From: Verrucomicrobiota bacterium
GTDB taxonomy: Bacteria; Verrucomicrobiota; Verrucomicrobiia; Opitutales; Opitutaceae
Length of the DNA: 41,622 bases
Reading direction: 5' to 3'
NCBI GenBank assembly: GCA_947471035.1
Contig: CANIWJ010000021.1
Span: 1-41,622, forward strand
Part shown: positions 1 through 7,941 of the stretch, piece after piece
How positions within the stretch are numbered: position 1 is the stretch's first letter
Layout of the letters: each line of letters opens with the position of its first letter
The notes under the pieces: model-generated
The model's input: only the letters and a program-made list of their open reading frames with translations
Told to the model about the DNA's origin: nothing
The model's database searches: none
Translations under genes and position numbers: made by a program

Positions 1-876
1 CTTCCCGACAAAATCGTAAAAGCACCGGAGCCCACTTTTCATCGTTCACAACGCAAGGTCTGGGAGCGGTGCGTTGATCTCGGACGACTCCACTTCAGCG
101 GGGCAACTACCGGACACCCACTCAAACCTCGCACGTTTCCATTTCTCCTTGGTAGCACCGGTGTTGGGAAGAGCCATTTGTGCCGAGAGGTCGCCAGGTC
201 GCTGGGCGCACACTTTCTCCCGCTTACCTTTGGACGCTGGTTACCTTTTGGGTCACGGGAGAGTCGCCCCACCATGTTCAACGTGCTCGATGCGATTGAG
301 CAGCACGAACGCGTCTGTGTTTTCCTCGATGAACTCGATAAAGCTTTTGGCCCCGATGATTCCGGGAGCTGGACGAAATCTGTTCTCAACGAGGTCTTTG
401 CGCTCTTGGATCGACAGCTTCCTATCGAGGAGTTTGCACGTTACCAAAATAAGGTAACCAAGAACAGCAAAGCGGAGCACACGGGCATAGATCCCAATCG
501 TCTTTGGATCATCGGTTGCGGCACCTGGCAGGATCTGACCGGACCCCAAAAAACGAGCAAAACCATCGGGTTTCACGGCGGTGACCAAAGCCCAACCACC
601 ACCGACATCGTTGCCCAGGTGCGCAAAAGCAGGGCTATCCCGGTCGAGCTGCTCGCCCGATTCCACGCCGAGCCGATGCTCCTCACCTATCCCGCCCCCG
701 ACGAAATTCCGGAGCTGATGGCGGCCTATGGCTTGGACCGATTGGCGTCCGAGGCCGGCGTCAATTTAGCCTCGGTGAAAATCGACTTTAGCCTCGGTGG
801 CATGCGGATTTTCGAAGCTCTGGCCGCGGACCTCATGCTCACGATTCAACGCAATAAGATCGCCCGCCAACCATGA
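1..876 (+). CDS. AAA+ ATPase, 5' end outside the window
   Basis: The frame is open from base 1, so the gene begins to the left of the window and at least 291 residues are visible. A Walker A motif (GSTGVGKSH) is encoded at about 157-183 and a Walker B motif (VCVFLDELDK) at about 316-345, followed by a sensor-like stretch (LWIIGCGTW) and an arginine-containing helix (ELLARFHAEP), as in AAA+ ATPases of the ClpX/RuvB type. This predicts an ATP-driven remodelling enzyme; the substrate is not evident. An open frame starting at ATG 178 would lack Walker A and is not the true start. The stop overlaps the next gene's start (ATGA at 873-876), so the two are translationally coupled. Family assignment is firm, function unknown; phage defence or mobile-element functions are possible but unsupported. 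Confidence 0.8.
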   Translation, partial: LPDKIVKAPEPTFHRSQRKVWERCVDLGRLHFSGATTGHPLKPRTFPFLLGSTGVGKSHLCREVARSLGAHFLPLTFGRWLPFGSRESRPTMFNVLDAIEQHERVCVFLDELDKAFGPDDSGSWTKSVLNEVFALLDRQLPIEEFARYQNKVTKNSKAEHTGIDPNRLWIIGCGTWQDLTGPQKTSKTIGFHGGDQSPTTTDIVAQVRKSRAIPVELLARFHAEPMLLTYPAPDEIPELMAAYGLDRLASEAGVNLASVKIDFSLGGMRIFEALAADLMLTIQRNKIARQP

Positions 877-1601
877 ACGACGAAGAGGATGTTGATGTAA
901 TCGGATTGGGCGAGGCCCGTTGGCTTAGGCTGGCCCACGCATTGCTCAAATTTGATGAACAGGAAAGTGATCGCGACCAGCGCGCACGACTCGCTCTGCA
1001 AATCGAACTGGAGCTGGGCCTGTCCTCGATCATGGACCTACCAAACCGAACCGAGGAGCCGATTCAAATCCAGGAATTGATTCGCACGTTGGAACTCTTT
1101 GTGGAATCCAACCCGGGATTCTTGGCCGCGTTGGTGATGCGGCTGGAAAGGGCGTTCTCGGCCTTCCCTCAAGCTTGGCTCGACTATGTCACGGAGAACG
1201 GACGCGCGTGTTTCGACCCGGTAGAACTCGCGGCCTGTGCCGCCACCGCCAAAAACCACACCGCTCCAGGCGCCGCGGATCACAAACGCGTTCTGGCCCT
1301 CATCCACTGGTCGTGGGACGCCCTTCTCGGCCAACGCCCCGTTCCCTTCGTTCAGGTTGCGGTGCGTCACGGGCATCCAACCGTCATCCTCGACCTCATC
1401 AAAGCCATCGAAGACATTGAAGTGAACTGGGCGTCACTCGGCCTGAGCCCCATCATCAACCGAGACCTCGCACTGAGGTGGGACCAATTCGAGCGCTGGA
1501 CTGCTTTCGTGAAACTGGTCATCACGGCGACCGGTAAAGTGTCGACGATCCAAGCCCTTCGCATCCGCAGCGATGGTCTGTGGAGGCTGGTGAAAATATG
1601 A
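873..1601 (+). CDS. Unknown protein coupled to the AAA+ ATPase
   Basis: A 242-residue soluble protein, mostly predicted helical, with an acidic N-terminus (MNDEEDVDVIGLGEARW). I recognise no family, catalytic motif, signal peptide or membrane segment. Its start overlaps the stop of the AAA+ ATPase by ATGA, which argues that the two products work together, for example as an adaptor or effector for the ATPase. This is inference from gene order only. It ends about 140 bases before umuD. Confidence 0.7.
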   Translation: MNDEEDVDVIGLGEARWLRLAHALLKFDEQESDRDQRARLALQIELELGLSSIMDLPNRTEEPIQIQELIRTLELFVESNPGFLAALVMRLERAFSAFPQAWLDYVTENGRACFDPVELAACAATAKNHTAPGAADHKRVLALIHWSWDALLGQRPVPFVQVAVRHGHPTVILDLIKAIEDIEVNWASLGLSPIINRDLALRWDQFERWTAFVKLVITATGKVSTIQALRIRSDGLWRLVKI

Positions 1602-1657
1602 CCCGAAATACTTTCGGTTGATCCTCGCCGCAGGGAATCCGTGCCATTTCGAGGAGA

Positions 1658-1672
1658 AACTCAAACTGAGTT
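1658..1672. promoter_or_regulatory. Perfect short palindrome upstream of umuD
   Basis: AACTCA and TGAGTT form a perfect 6-bp inverted repeat with a 3-bp centre, about 70 bases before umuD. It could be an operator, since umuD is normally SOS-controlled, or a weak terminator for the preceding pair. I cannot match it to a known LexA box for this phylum. Confidence 0.25.
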
Positions 1673-1742
1673 CAGTTAGCCAACAGGATAGGCGTGGTCG
1701 GTATTCTTGCCGTGTATTTTCGAACCAATATCCTTGGGAGAA

Positions 1743-2165
1743 ATGAAGGTTTTATCTATCAACGCCACCAAGGAGGGCGTGCCATTTCCAAGGCCAGTAA
1801 TGTTTTCTGCTGCGCCCGCCGGATTTCCAAGCCCTGCGGAAGATCACCTCGACCGCGATCTCGATATCGCTGCGCATCTAATTCGCCGCCCTGCCGCCAC
1901 ATTTTTTGTCCGCGTTTCCGGCCATTCAATGACCGGGGCTGGCATTCAGGACGGCGCGATCCTGGTCGTTGACCGCTCAGAGGAAGCTCGTGACGGTCGC
2001 ATCGTTGTCGCCGTTGTTGGAGGTGGGCACACCGTCAAACGCCTGCGTCGCTCAGGAGTCCGCTGCTGGCTCGAATCTGCCAACCCTGCCTATGCGGATA
2101 TTACCGACCTCGACGACGAATCTCGCGTCTGGGGTGTCGTTACCTTCGCCATCAATCCACTTTAG
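1743..2165 (+). CDS. umuD: DNA polymerase V subunit UmuD, self-cleaving
   Basis: UmuD is a LexA-like protease-fold protein that cleaves itself on RecA filaments and then, as UmuD', forms the translesion polymerase with UmuC. The product is 140 residues, as in the family. It shows the Ala-Gly cleavage region (SAAPAGFPSPAED), the nucleophilic serine (SGHSMTGAGI) and the catalytic lysine (GHTVKRL). I chose ATG 1743 because a GGGAG Shine-Dalgarno sequence ends two bases upstream and the length fits; an in-frame start at 1707 would add 12 residues. umuC follows 12 bases later. SOS induction is expected from the family, but no recognisable LexA site is seen. Confidence 0.93.
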   Translation: MKVLSINATKEGVPFPRPVMFSAAPAGFPSPAEDHLDRDLDIAAHLIRRPAATFFVRVSGHSMTGAGIQDGAILVVDRSEEARDGRIVVAVVGGGHTVKRLRRSGVRCWLESANPAYADITDLDDESRVWGVVTFAINPL

Positions 2166-2177
2166 CCCGAACTCCCG

Positions 2178-3440
2178 GTGTTCGCTCTCGTCGATTGCAA
2201 CTCCTTCTACTGCTCTTGTGAGCGCGTATTTCAGCCGCGACTGGAGGGTCAGCCCGTTGTCGTCCTCTCCAACAACGACGGTTGCGTTGTAGCCCGCACA
2301 ACCGAGGCCAAGACTCGTGGCATCGCTATGGGAGAGGTCTGGCACCTTGCCCGTGCTGAACTCAAAACCGGCGTCCACGTATTTAGTTCTAACTACACGC
2401 TCTACGGTGACATGAGCCGCCGTGTCATGGCCACGTTACGCGACTTCTCACAACACCTAGAAATTTATTCCATCGACGAGGCATTTCTAAGCTATGACAG
2501 CCACACCGATTGGGTCGGCCTTGGTCGGGACATCCGCCACACCGTGCGGCGCCACACCGGTATCCCGGTCAGTGTAGGCTTCGGCCCGACTAAGGTTCTG
2601 GCCAAGCTCGCCAACCGGCTTGCAAAAAAACCTCAGAATCACACCGGCGTCTTTCTTTGGCCCACGGATCCAGTCACCGAATCTGCCCTCCTGGAAACCA
2701 TTCCAGTTTCTGATGTGTGGGGCATCGGACGCCGCCTAGCCGAGCGACTAGCACCCTTCGGTGTCACCACCGCCCGCGCTCTCCGGGAGCTAGACGATAC
2801 CACGGCTCGGCACCTGCTTGCCGTCACCGGCCTGCGCGTTGTGTTAGAGTTGCGCGGCCTACCTTGTCTTGCTCTCGAAGAATTCGCACCGCCGAAGAAG
2901 GCGATCTGTTGCGCAAAGGGTTTCGGCTCTCCCCTCTCCACACTGGACGAGCTAGGCGAGCCTTTGGCTGCTTACGTAAGCCGCGTCGCCGAAAAGCTCC
3001 GCGCGCAACGCCAGGTCGCTGGCTTTCTTCAGGTGTTCCTCGAAACAAATCCGCACGTCGGCGGCACTCAATACCACCCATCGGCCGGATGCGAGCTGCC
3101 TACGCCAAGCAGTGATAGCAGCCACCTTGCCGAGATTGCGACCGGATTGCTCAGACGAATCCATCGCCCAGGTTTTTCCTTCCGCAAGATTGGCGTGCTC
3201 GTGACCAACCTCGTCCCGGACGATGCCACCCAGCTTTCGTTCGACACGCCACCGCCTCATTTGATCGCCCGGCGCCGTGCGCTCATGGCCACGATGGATA
3301 AAATCAACCGAGAACATGGTCGCGCCACCGTTCGAATCGCCTCTGCCGGTCCATCTGCCCCCGCATGGAAAATGCGTCAGGGGCACCTCAGTCCGTGCTA
3401 CACGACAAGGTGGGACGCACTCTTAACGGTGTCAGCCTAA
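2178..3440 (+). CDS. umuC: Y-family DNA polymerase V catalytic subunit UmuC
   Basis: Error-prone translesion DNA polymerase of the Y family. The 420-residue length matches UmuC. Visible signatures are the N-terminal FALVDCNSFYCSCERVF with the first metal-binding Asp, the palm motif YSIDEAFLSY with its Asp-Glu pair, the helix-hairpin-helix region (VWGIGRRLAERL) and the C-terminal little-finger domain. The start is GTG 2178; the family N-terminus begins directly there and no upstream codon fits better. It lies 12 bases after umuD in the same operon. Horizontal umuDC copies are common on plasmids and islands, which suits the accessory character of the neighbourhood. Confidence 0.95.
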   Translation: MFALVDCNSFYCSCERVFQPRLEGQPVVVLSNNDGCVVARTTEAKTRGIAMGEVWHLARAELKTGVHVFSSNYTLYGDMSRRVMATLRDFSQHLEIYSIDEAFLSYDSHTDWVGLGRDIRHTVRRHTGIPVSVGFGPTKVLAKLANRLAKKPQNHTGVFLWPTDPVTESALLETIPVSDVWGIGRRLAERLAPFGVTTARALRELDDTTARHLLAVTGLRVVLELRGLPCLALEEFAPPKKAICCAKGFGSPLSTLDELGEPLAAYVSRVAEKLRAQRQVAGFLQVFLETNPHVGGTQYHPSAGCELPTPSSDSSHLAEIATGLLRRIHRPGFSFRKIGVLVTNLVPDDATQLSFDTPPPHLIARRRALMATMDKINREHGRATVRIASAGPSAPAWKMRQGHLSPCYTTRWDALLTVSA

Positions 3441-3887
3441 GCTTCCGGAGAGTCCAGCGACCTTTATCTACAAAGCCCTTATTTTGTATCTATTAAACGG
3501 ATACAATACTGGCATTTCTAAGCACCGGAATGAGTCATTGGATTGGGTGTTTTCACGGTTCCGATTTCGAGGGTTAGCAGGCAACCGATCACGAGCTTTG
3601 CGTCGTGGTTGGTTGCCCCAAAGGAGGAAGCTTGGATCGATCCATTTTCGATCCCTGAGGAAGCACCATCCTCCAGCGCCACGCTTACGCACGGTGCATT
3701 CACCACCACAGGTTAAACCCTGCCCAAACAGGCACAGCGGAAATCCTAGGAAAAATCCGCGTTGCGGAGCAGTTGCCTTCATCGCTTTGCGCCGCGGCAA
3801 CCGCCCGGAGCCTGAATTCCTCAATCCGCGTTCTCGGTTCACGACAGAACCTCGCGGAAACCAACAACAACACACCACCCATAATCC
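3441..3887. other. Gene-free stretch
   Basis: Open frames exist on both strands, but none has a recognisable family, a Shine-Dalgarno sequence or convincing protein composition (low-complexity Arg, Pro and Gly). No strong hairpin, repeat or tRNA was seen. Confidence 0.4.
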
Positions 3888-4364
3888 ATGAATACCTCGT
3901 CTCCCACCCCATTCCCTATCTTGCAAGAAAGTGAATCGCCCGTTCCCGGCGACTTCTTCGCAATAAGCCCAGATGGTAATACGGGACTGCGCATGAATAA
4001 AAAAGGTAACGGCTACGTCGGCTTGCATCTGCCCGGCGGCGTCTGGGCGCGCTTCGATTTTGCCGCGCCTGGACTGGCATCGTTTGTTTGGGGTGCAACC
4101 AAACCAGATCATGTTCCCTGGTTGGTGAAGCAGACTAAATTGCCTTCCAATATCGTGGCCAATGCGGCGCTACCGCGACTTTTCTTTATCTGGTGTGAAC
4201 CACTCCCGGTTAACCTCTGCGCCTTTTCGCCGAGCGTCATTGAGGAAGATCAAGCGTGGCGCATCCTCGATGCCTCACCCGACGTTATGTTCTTCGCATT
4301 GCGGAAAACCACACTTGTTAACCCTAAATTCAGGGACGTCGTTCGCCGATGGGAGGTAGCCTGA
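3888..4364 (+). CDS. Hypothetical protein, 158 aa
   Basis: A soluble protein with balanced composition and no signal peptide or membrane segment. The N-terminal half has a beta-rich pattern (GLRMNKKGNGYVGLHLPGG), the C-terminal half mixed helices with several Trp residues. I do not recognise a family. ATG 3888 is preceded by no clear Shine-Dalgarno sequence. The composition looks like a real gene, whereas the overlapping opposite-strand frame does not. It stands alone between umuC and the XRE divergent pair, so context gives no function. Confidence 0.6.
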   Translation: MNTSSPTPFPILQESESPVPGDFFAISPDGNTGLRMNKKGNGYVGLHLPGGVWARFDFAAPGLASFVWGATKPDHVPWLVKQTKLPSNIVANAALPRLFFIWCEPLPVNLCAFSPSVIEEDQAWRILDASPDVMFFALRKTTLVNPKFRDVVRRWEVA

Positions 4365-4517
4365 TATGAAACCTACTCGTTGTTGTCCGAACGAGCCGCT
4401 AATCTAAACCCACCCCCGCTGACTCCAGTCGATTCCCGCGTATAGGCCTCAATACCGCAACCAGCTTAAAGTCTGGTAGGGCTTCCGCATAGGTGGTTAA
4501 AAATTTCCCGGTGTAAT

Positions 4518-4796
4518 CTAGCCCTCGACAAGAAGCTCCGGAAAGTGCTCAGCCACAAAGTCCACCTCACCAATTTCCTCAGATAATTTTAGAATATCCT
4601 CACCTGTTAAAACCCTTAATGTCCAAGGATATGGATTCATTCTGGAAACCGTAAAACAAGCGCCAGACTTTGTTTTGTATACCTCGATTTCTTCATAGTA
4701 AAAATCGCTTGGAATACGTTTGGGCGCGTTGTCCCATTCGGCTATCAGAGTTGCTGTTTCAGTGTTGTAAACCTTACCGTCGATAATTCTTTTCAT
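4518..4796 (-). CDS. Small protein divergent from an XRE regulator
   Basis: The 92-residue product begins MKRIIDGKVYNTETATLIAE, an N-terminus I associate with small uncharacterised proteins of mobile elements and Gram-positive genomes. No catalytic motif or membrane segment is seen. The gene is clearly AT-richer than the nap region, suggesting separate origin. It is divergent from the XRE gene at 4928, and a large imperfect palindrome lies between them, so the regulator probably controls both. The function is unknown; a toxin-like or sensor partner of the regulator is possible but not shown. Confidence 0.7.
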   Translation of the reverse strand: MKRIIDGKVYNTETATLIAEWDNAPKRIPSDFYYEEIEVYKTKSGACFTVSRMNPYPWTLRVLTGEDILKLSEEIGEVDFVAEHFPELLVEG

Positions 4797-4845
4797 TTTT
4801 AATTGCAGTGTTTTTGTTGGTTGGTAGATCCTAATTCACATAACG

Positions 4846-4885
4846 TGTGTTCTTTTTGAATAAGTTAAAGATCAAAAGAAACACA
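4846..4885. promoter_or_regulatory. Palindromic operator between divergent genes
   Basis: A 14-nt arm TGTGTTCTTTTTGA (4846-4859) and its near reverse complement TCAAAAGAAACACA (4872-4885) differ by two positions across a 12-nt centre. The site lies between the starts of the small protein (4796) and the XRE gene (4928) and just upstream of the -35 proposed below, as expected for autoregulation by the XRE protein. Confidence 0.5.
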
Positions 4886-4887
4886 TG

Positions 4888-4917
4888 TTGACTCTTTTTA
4901 AGTAAAATATCTATACA
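4888..4917 (+). promoter_or_regulatory. Sigma-70-like promoter of the XRE gene
   Basis: TTGACT (4888-4893) and TATACA (4912-4917) are separated by 18 bases, a good match to a housekeeping promoter. A start point near 4924 would give an almost leaderless message for the ATG at 4928, which fits the lack of a Shine-Dalgarno sequence. Confidence 0.45.
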
Positions 4918-4927
4918 CCAAGCATTT

Positions 4928-5359
4928 ATGTTCTTCTTTTTCTTAGATAAGGATCAGGGCGCAGTCGCAGCATTTCGATTAGCCCTTAAAAATGATCGAA
5001 TTACCGCAGTTGAGGTTGCGAAAAAAATTGGCGTAAGCAGGACTGCGATATCTAAGTTTCTCGAGGGCAGGCCATTGAGTCCGGTTCTACTTAGCGGACT
5101 TATGAAAGCTCTTACACCTGACTCAGCTTTGCTGGTGCTTTACGGTCATCTTCGAGATGAGATTGCTCGTGGTGGATTGGATCCTGCAGAATTTACCTTC
5201 TTTAAAGCTAAGGAGGGTGCTCCCGTCCTGAACCTTGTTTCGAAGCAACTGGCCAACAAACCTGAGCGAATTCAGGATTTGGTGGACCTAACACTGAAAT
5301 GGCAGCGTTCAGATCTGGAGGAAAGCGTCAGGCCCACAAGATCAAAGCCAACCAAGTAA
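4928..5359 (+). CDS. XRE-like helix-turn-helix regulator
   Basis: A 143-residue protein with a helix-turn-helix at about residues 25-60 (TAVEVAKKIGVSRTAISKFLEG), like lambda-Cro/XRE DNA-binding domains. A C-terminal part of about 80 residues with no recognised domain follows; the last 15 residues are charged and probably disordered. It is probably a repressor of itself and of the divergent small gene through the palindrome at 4846-4885. The AT-rich upstream region and codon use differ from the flanking GC-rich genes, suggesting acquisition. The target assignment is inference. Confidence 0.75.
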   Translation: MFFFFLDKDQGAVAAFRLALKNDRITAVEVAKKIGVSRTAISKFLEGRPLSPVLLSGLMKALTPDSALLVLYGHLRDEIARGGLDPAEFTFFKAKEGAPVLNLVSKQLANKPERIQDLVDLTLKWQRSDLEESVRPTRSKPTK

Positions 5360-5495
5360 AGGGCAGGGAAAGCACTTATGGTTGCGTGCGATCGCGCGAA
5401 AATATTCGCAGGCATTTTCGATCTCGGTGAAAGCATCTACCCCAAGGGCATGAAGATCGAAAAACGCAGCCTGCTCGAAATTACTTTTCTTTATG
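5360..5495. other. Short spacer, possible gene remnant
   Basis: An open stretch from ATG 5378 to TAG 5551 (57 codons, + strand) begins with a protein-like sequence (AKIFAGIFDLGESIYPKG) but then runs antisense to the recombinase-associated remnant. It may be the cut end of a lost gene. No family is recognised. Confidence 0.2.
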
Positions 5496-5888
5496 TCACC
5501 CCCTTTTCGCAGCGAGCCTCAAGAGTCCGCGTAGGCTGGTCTTTGGACTAGCTAGAAGTGCGTTCGCGATTAATGCTTCGTCCAATGATGCAAGTGGCAT
5601 TAGCTGGGTAACTCTCGCGCGACTTAACCCATGTCTGCGGGCCACATCTGCCAATCTCAAATTTGGATCGCGCTTCAAATCAGCTGACCAACCACGAACC
5701 ATCTCAATCATGCACTTGATAGATCGCTGCGGAACAGATTTCTGAGCTGGCACCGGAACAGAGAGGACTTCCTGACTAGGCGTCAGCCGACACAAAAACG
5801 GAGATTCTACGACAGCTTCGTCGAAGCCTTTTCCATCAGCACAAACGATTATGAATTCAATCGATAGGTAGGACGATTTTTTCGAGAT
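5496..5888 (-). pseudogene. Remnant of a recombinase-associated HTH protein
   Basis: The roughly 130 C-terminal codons of this frame encode a helix-turn-helix (RLADVARRHGLSRARVTQLM) followed by a short helical tail. This is typical of small proteins, and of C-terminal regions, that accompany large serine recombinases. No start codon lies in frame at a sensible place: upstream of about 5890 the frame runs antisense-like through the porin segment of the neighbouring transporter fusion. The gene therefore appears to have lost its 5' part at a recombination junction near 5890. The link to recombinases is from my recall of the motif; the truncation is seen in the sequence. Confidence 0.5.
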
Positions 5889-5892
5889 TCGC

Positions 5893-7836
5893 CTAGCCTC
5901 GGGCATCCAAAAAAAGCTGCTGAAGCGAAGCGTCGTTTTGGAAGTTAGCGAGGGCGTCGCTGCGGCGGCCTTCGATTTGGCCGGTGCCAATTTCCGAATA
6001 GATGCGGAGGTTTGGGTTGAAGCGTAAATCCGCACCGAAAATGCCGCGGAACAGCGCCTGTTCATAATCGTTACCGCGCTTGAGTTGACCGTCGTCGAAG
6101 GCATCGAAGCGCAGGCGGGCTTCTGCGCTTAAGGTGAGTGAAGCCGGACCGCCAAGAGGCATCGCCTTAAAGGCCGGCGCGGTACCTGCCTCGCGCATAC
6201 CCGTCCAGTCCTCAGCCCAGCGGCTGATTGACCGGCCATTGCCGGCATCAGGCCCCCAGCCGGCCGCGTTGAACGGATAAGGGTCGGCGGGAATCGGGGC
6301 GACCTTGCTCGGTGTCGCTGCCTGCCCACTGGCGATGGTCGCCCAAACAACGAATACAGTTATTCCGCTCAGGCACATCCGCTTCAGTGCCCGTGCAGCC
6401 CGACGCCTTGCGTGTGCGCGGCTGCCGACGGCAATGGCGAGCGCTCCAACGATCAGAATTGCCGCGACTGCGAAGGTGATCCGCATGCCGTGGGCAATGG
6501 CCTCGGGACGCGCCGTAGTGATGTCGGTCGTCGCTGAGGCGAGCGCAAAGACCGCACCCATCACGGAGGCACCAGTTATGAGGCCGAGATTGCGCGATAG
6601 GTTGAGCAGGCCTGAAATAACGCCCCGTTGCGACGCTTGGATATCCGTCATGACGGCGGTGTTGTTGGCCGTCTGAAACAGGGCATAGCCAACGGTAATG
6701 ACGACGATGGGGGCGATGTACCCGGTTAACCCGATAGACGTCGGTAGAAGGAATAACAGGAATGCGCCCGTCGCCATTGAGCTGAGTCCGACGATCGTCA
6801 TGCGTTGTGCACCGAATCGGTCCGCAATTCGACCCGCTGGCACACTTGTCAGCGCGGCGAGCAGTGGACCGACCGACAAGGCGAGTCCAACCGAGGCCGC
6901 ATTGAGCCCGAGTGTACGCGAGAGATAAAACGGTCCGACGACCAACGTTGCCATCATCACCGTCGCGACGAGCGTGCTCATGGCGAGACTCGCACTTCGC
7001 GCGGGATCTCGGAACAGCTCCAATTGGATCAAAGGCGATGCTGCTTTCACCTCGGCGAGCACGAAGAGTCCGATTCCAAGGGCCGCAGCTAACAACAGGG
7101 CCAGGTTGAGCGAACCGAACCGGCCCCGCCCCATCGTCATCGCGAGCGCATAAACCGCGAGCGTCAGTGCAAGCACCAGCGTGCCCCTATAATCAAAAGC
7201 GGCCCGATCCGTCTTTGGCACGTGGCGGTCAACGGGCAGGTAGCGACGGGCGAGAAAAAAAGCTCCGATACCCAGCGGTACATTGACGAGGAACATTGCC
7301 CGCCAACCGAGTCCGGAGATTAAAGCTCCACCGAGCGAAGGACCGAGCGTTGTGCCTATCGCGGACATCGTCCCGAGCACCCCCATGGCGCTTCCCGTTT
7401 TGGCCTTCGGGACGGTATCACCGACAAAGGCCATGGTGAGTGCCATCATGACAGCCGCTCCGAGGCCTTGTACGCTACGGGCGGCTATCAGCAGCCAGAG
7501 TGTGGGCGAGAAACCGCACAGGACCGAAGCCGCCGTAAAAAGAAAGATCCCCGTCAGAAGCAGCCGACGGCGGCCGGTTAAGTCACCGAGACGGCCGACG
7601 CTGACGATCAGCGTGGTGATGGCGAGGAGGTAGGCTAGGACGACCCATTGCACGTCTTGAAACGTGGCGGTGAACGCCTGAGCCAACGTCGGTAAGCCGA
7701 CATTGGCGATGCTTGTGCCTAGCGAGGACAGCAACATAGACAACGAAAGGGCTGCTAGCGCACCCTGAACCCAAGGTGTGCGTTCAGCACTTTCATCGAA
7801 TGCTTCACCTCGTCCTGCAATGATCGTCTTCAACAT
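5893..7836 (-). CDS. MFS drug exporter fused to truncated porin-like segment
   Basis: Residues 1 to about 485 form a DHA2 (14-helix, EmrB/QacA-type) drug:proton antiporter. Visible are motif A (GRLGDLTGRRRLL), motif C (GTTLGPSLGGAL) and many hydrophobic helices. The frame then continues without a stop into what resembles a separate gene start, ATG 6378, with a signal peptide ending ASGQAA and a beta-strand region of alginate-export outer-membrane type (LSAEARLRFDAFDD). That second part is only about 160 residues and is cut at TAG 5893. I placed the start at ATG 7836, since the 34 residues upstream of it do not resemble the family. It is either a true fusion or two genes whose separating stop was lost. 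It is divergent from a LysR regulator. Confidence 0.75.
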   Translation of the reverse strand: MLKTIIAGRGEAFDESAERTPWVQGALAALSLSMLLSSLGTSIANVGLPTLAQAFTATFQDVQWVVLAYLLAITTLIVSVGRLGDLTGRRRLLLTGIFLFTAASVLCGFSPTLWLLIAARSVQGLGAAVMMALTMAFVGDTVPKAKTGSAMGVLGTMSAIGTTLGPSLGGALISGLGWRAMFLVNVPLGIGAFFLARRYLPVDRHVPKTDRAAFDYRGTLVLALTLAVYALAMTMGRGRFGSLNLALLLAAALGIGLFVLAEVKAASPLIQLELFRDPARSASLAMSTLVATVMMATLVVGPFYLSRTLGLNAASVGLALSVGPLLAALTSVPAGRIADRFGAQRMTIVGLSSMATGAFLLFLLPTSIGLTGYIAPIVVITVGYALFQTANNTAVMTDIQASQRGVISGLLNLSRNLGLITGASVMGAVFALASATTDITTARPEAIAHGMRITFAVAAILIVGALAIAVGSRAHARRRAARALKRMCLSGITVFVVWATIASGQAATPSKVAPIPADPYPFNAAGWGPDAGNGRSISRWAEDWTGMREAGTAPAFKAMPLGGPASLTLSAEARLRFDAFDDGQLKRGNDYEQALFRGIFGADLRFNPNLRIYSEIGTGQIEGRRSDALANFQNDASLQQLFLDARG

Positions 7837-7883
7837 GGACGTGACTATAGCCCACAACCTGGGATGGCGGAAGACGCAGGGTT

Positions 7884-7900
7884 TGCAGGTTATCCGTGCA
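7884..7900. promoter_or_regulatory. Possible LysR-type site in divergent promoter
   Basis: TGCA-N9-TGCA forms an inverted repeat between the MFS gene (start 7836) and the LysR gene (start 7942), the usual place for a LysR operator. It is not a canonical T-N11-A box, so the match is weak. Confidence 0.25.
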
Positions 7901-7941
7901 GTTGACGCCACATCTGGACCGAGCTGTGCTAACCACAAACG

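Noticed and set aside
3468-4112. Minus-strand frame of 214 codons
   Set aside because: Composition is Arg/Gly/Cys-rich and without a family, and it overlaps the better gene at 3888-4364.
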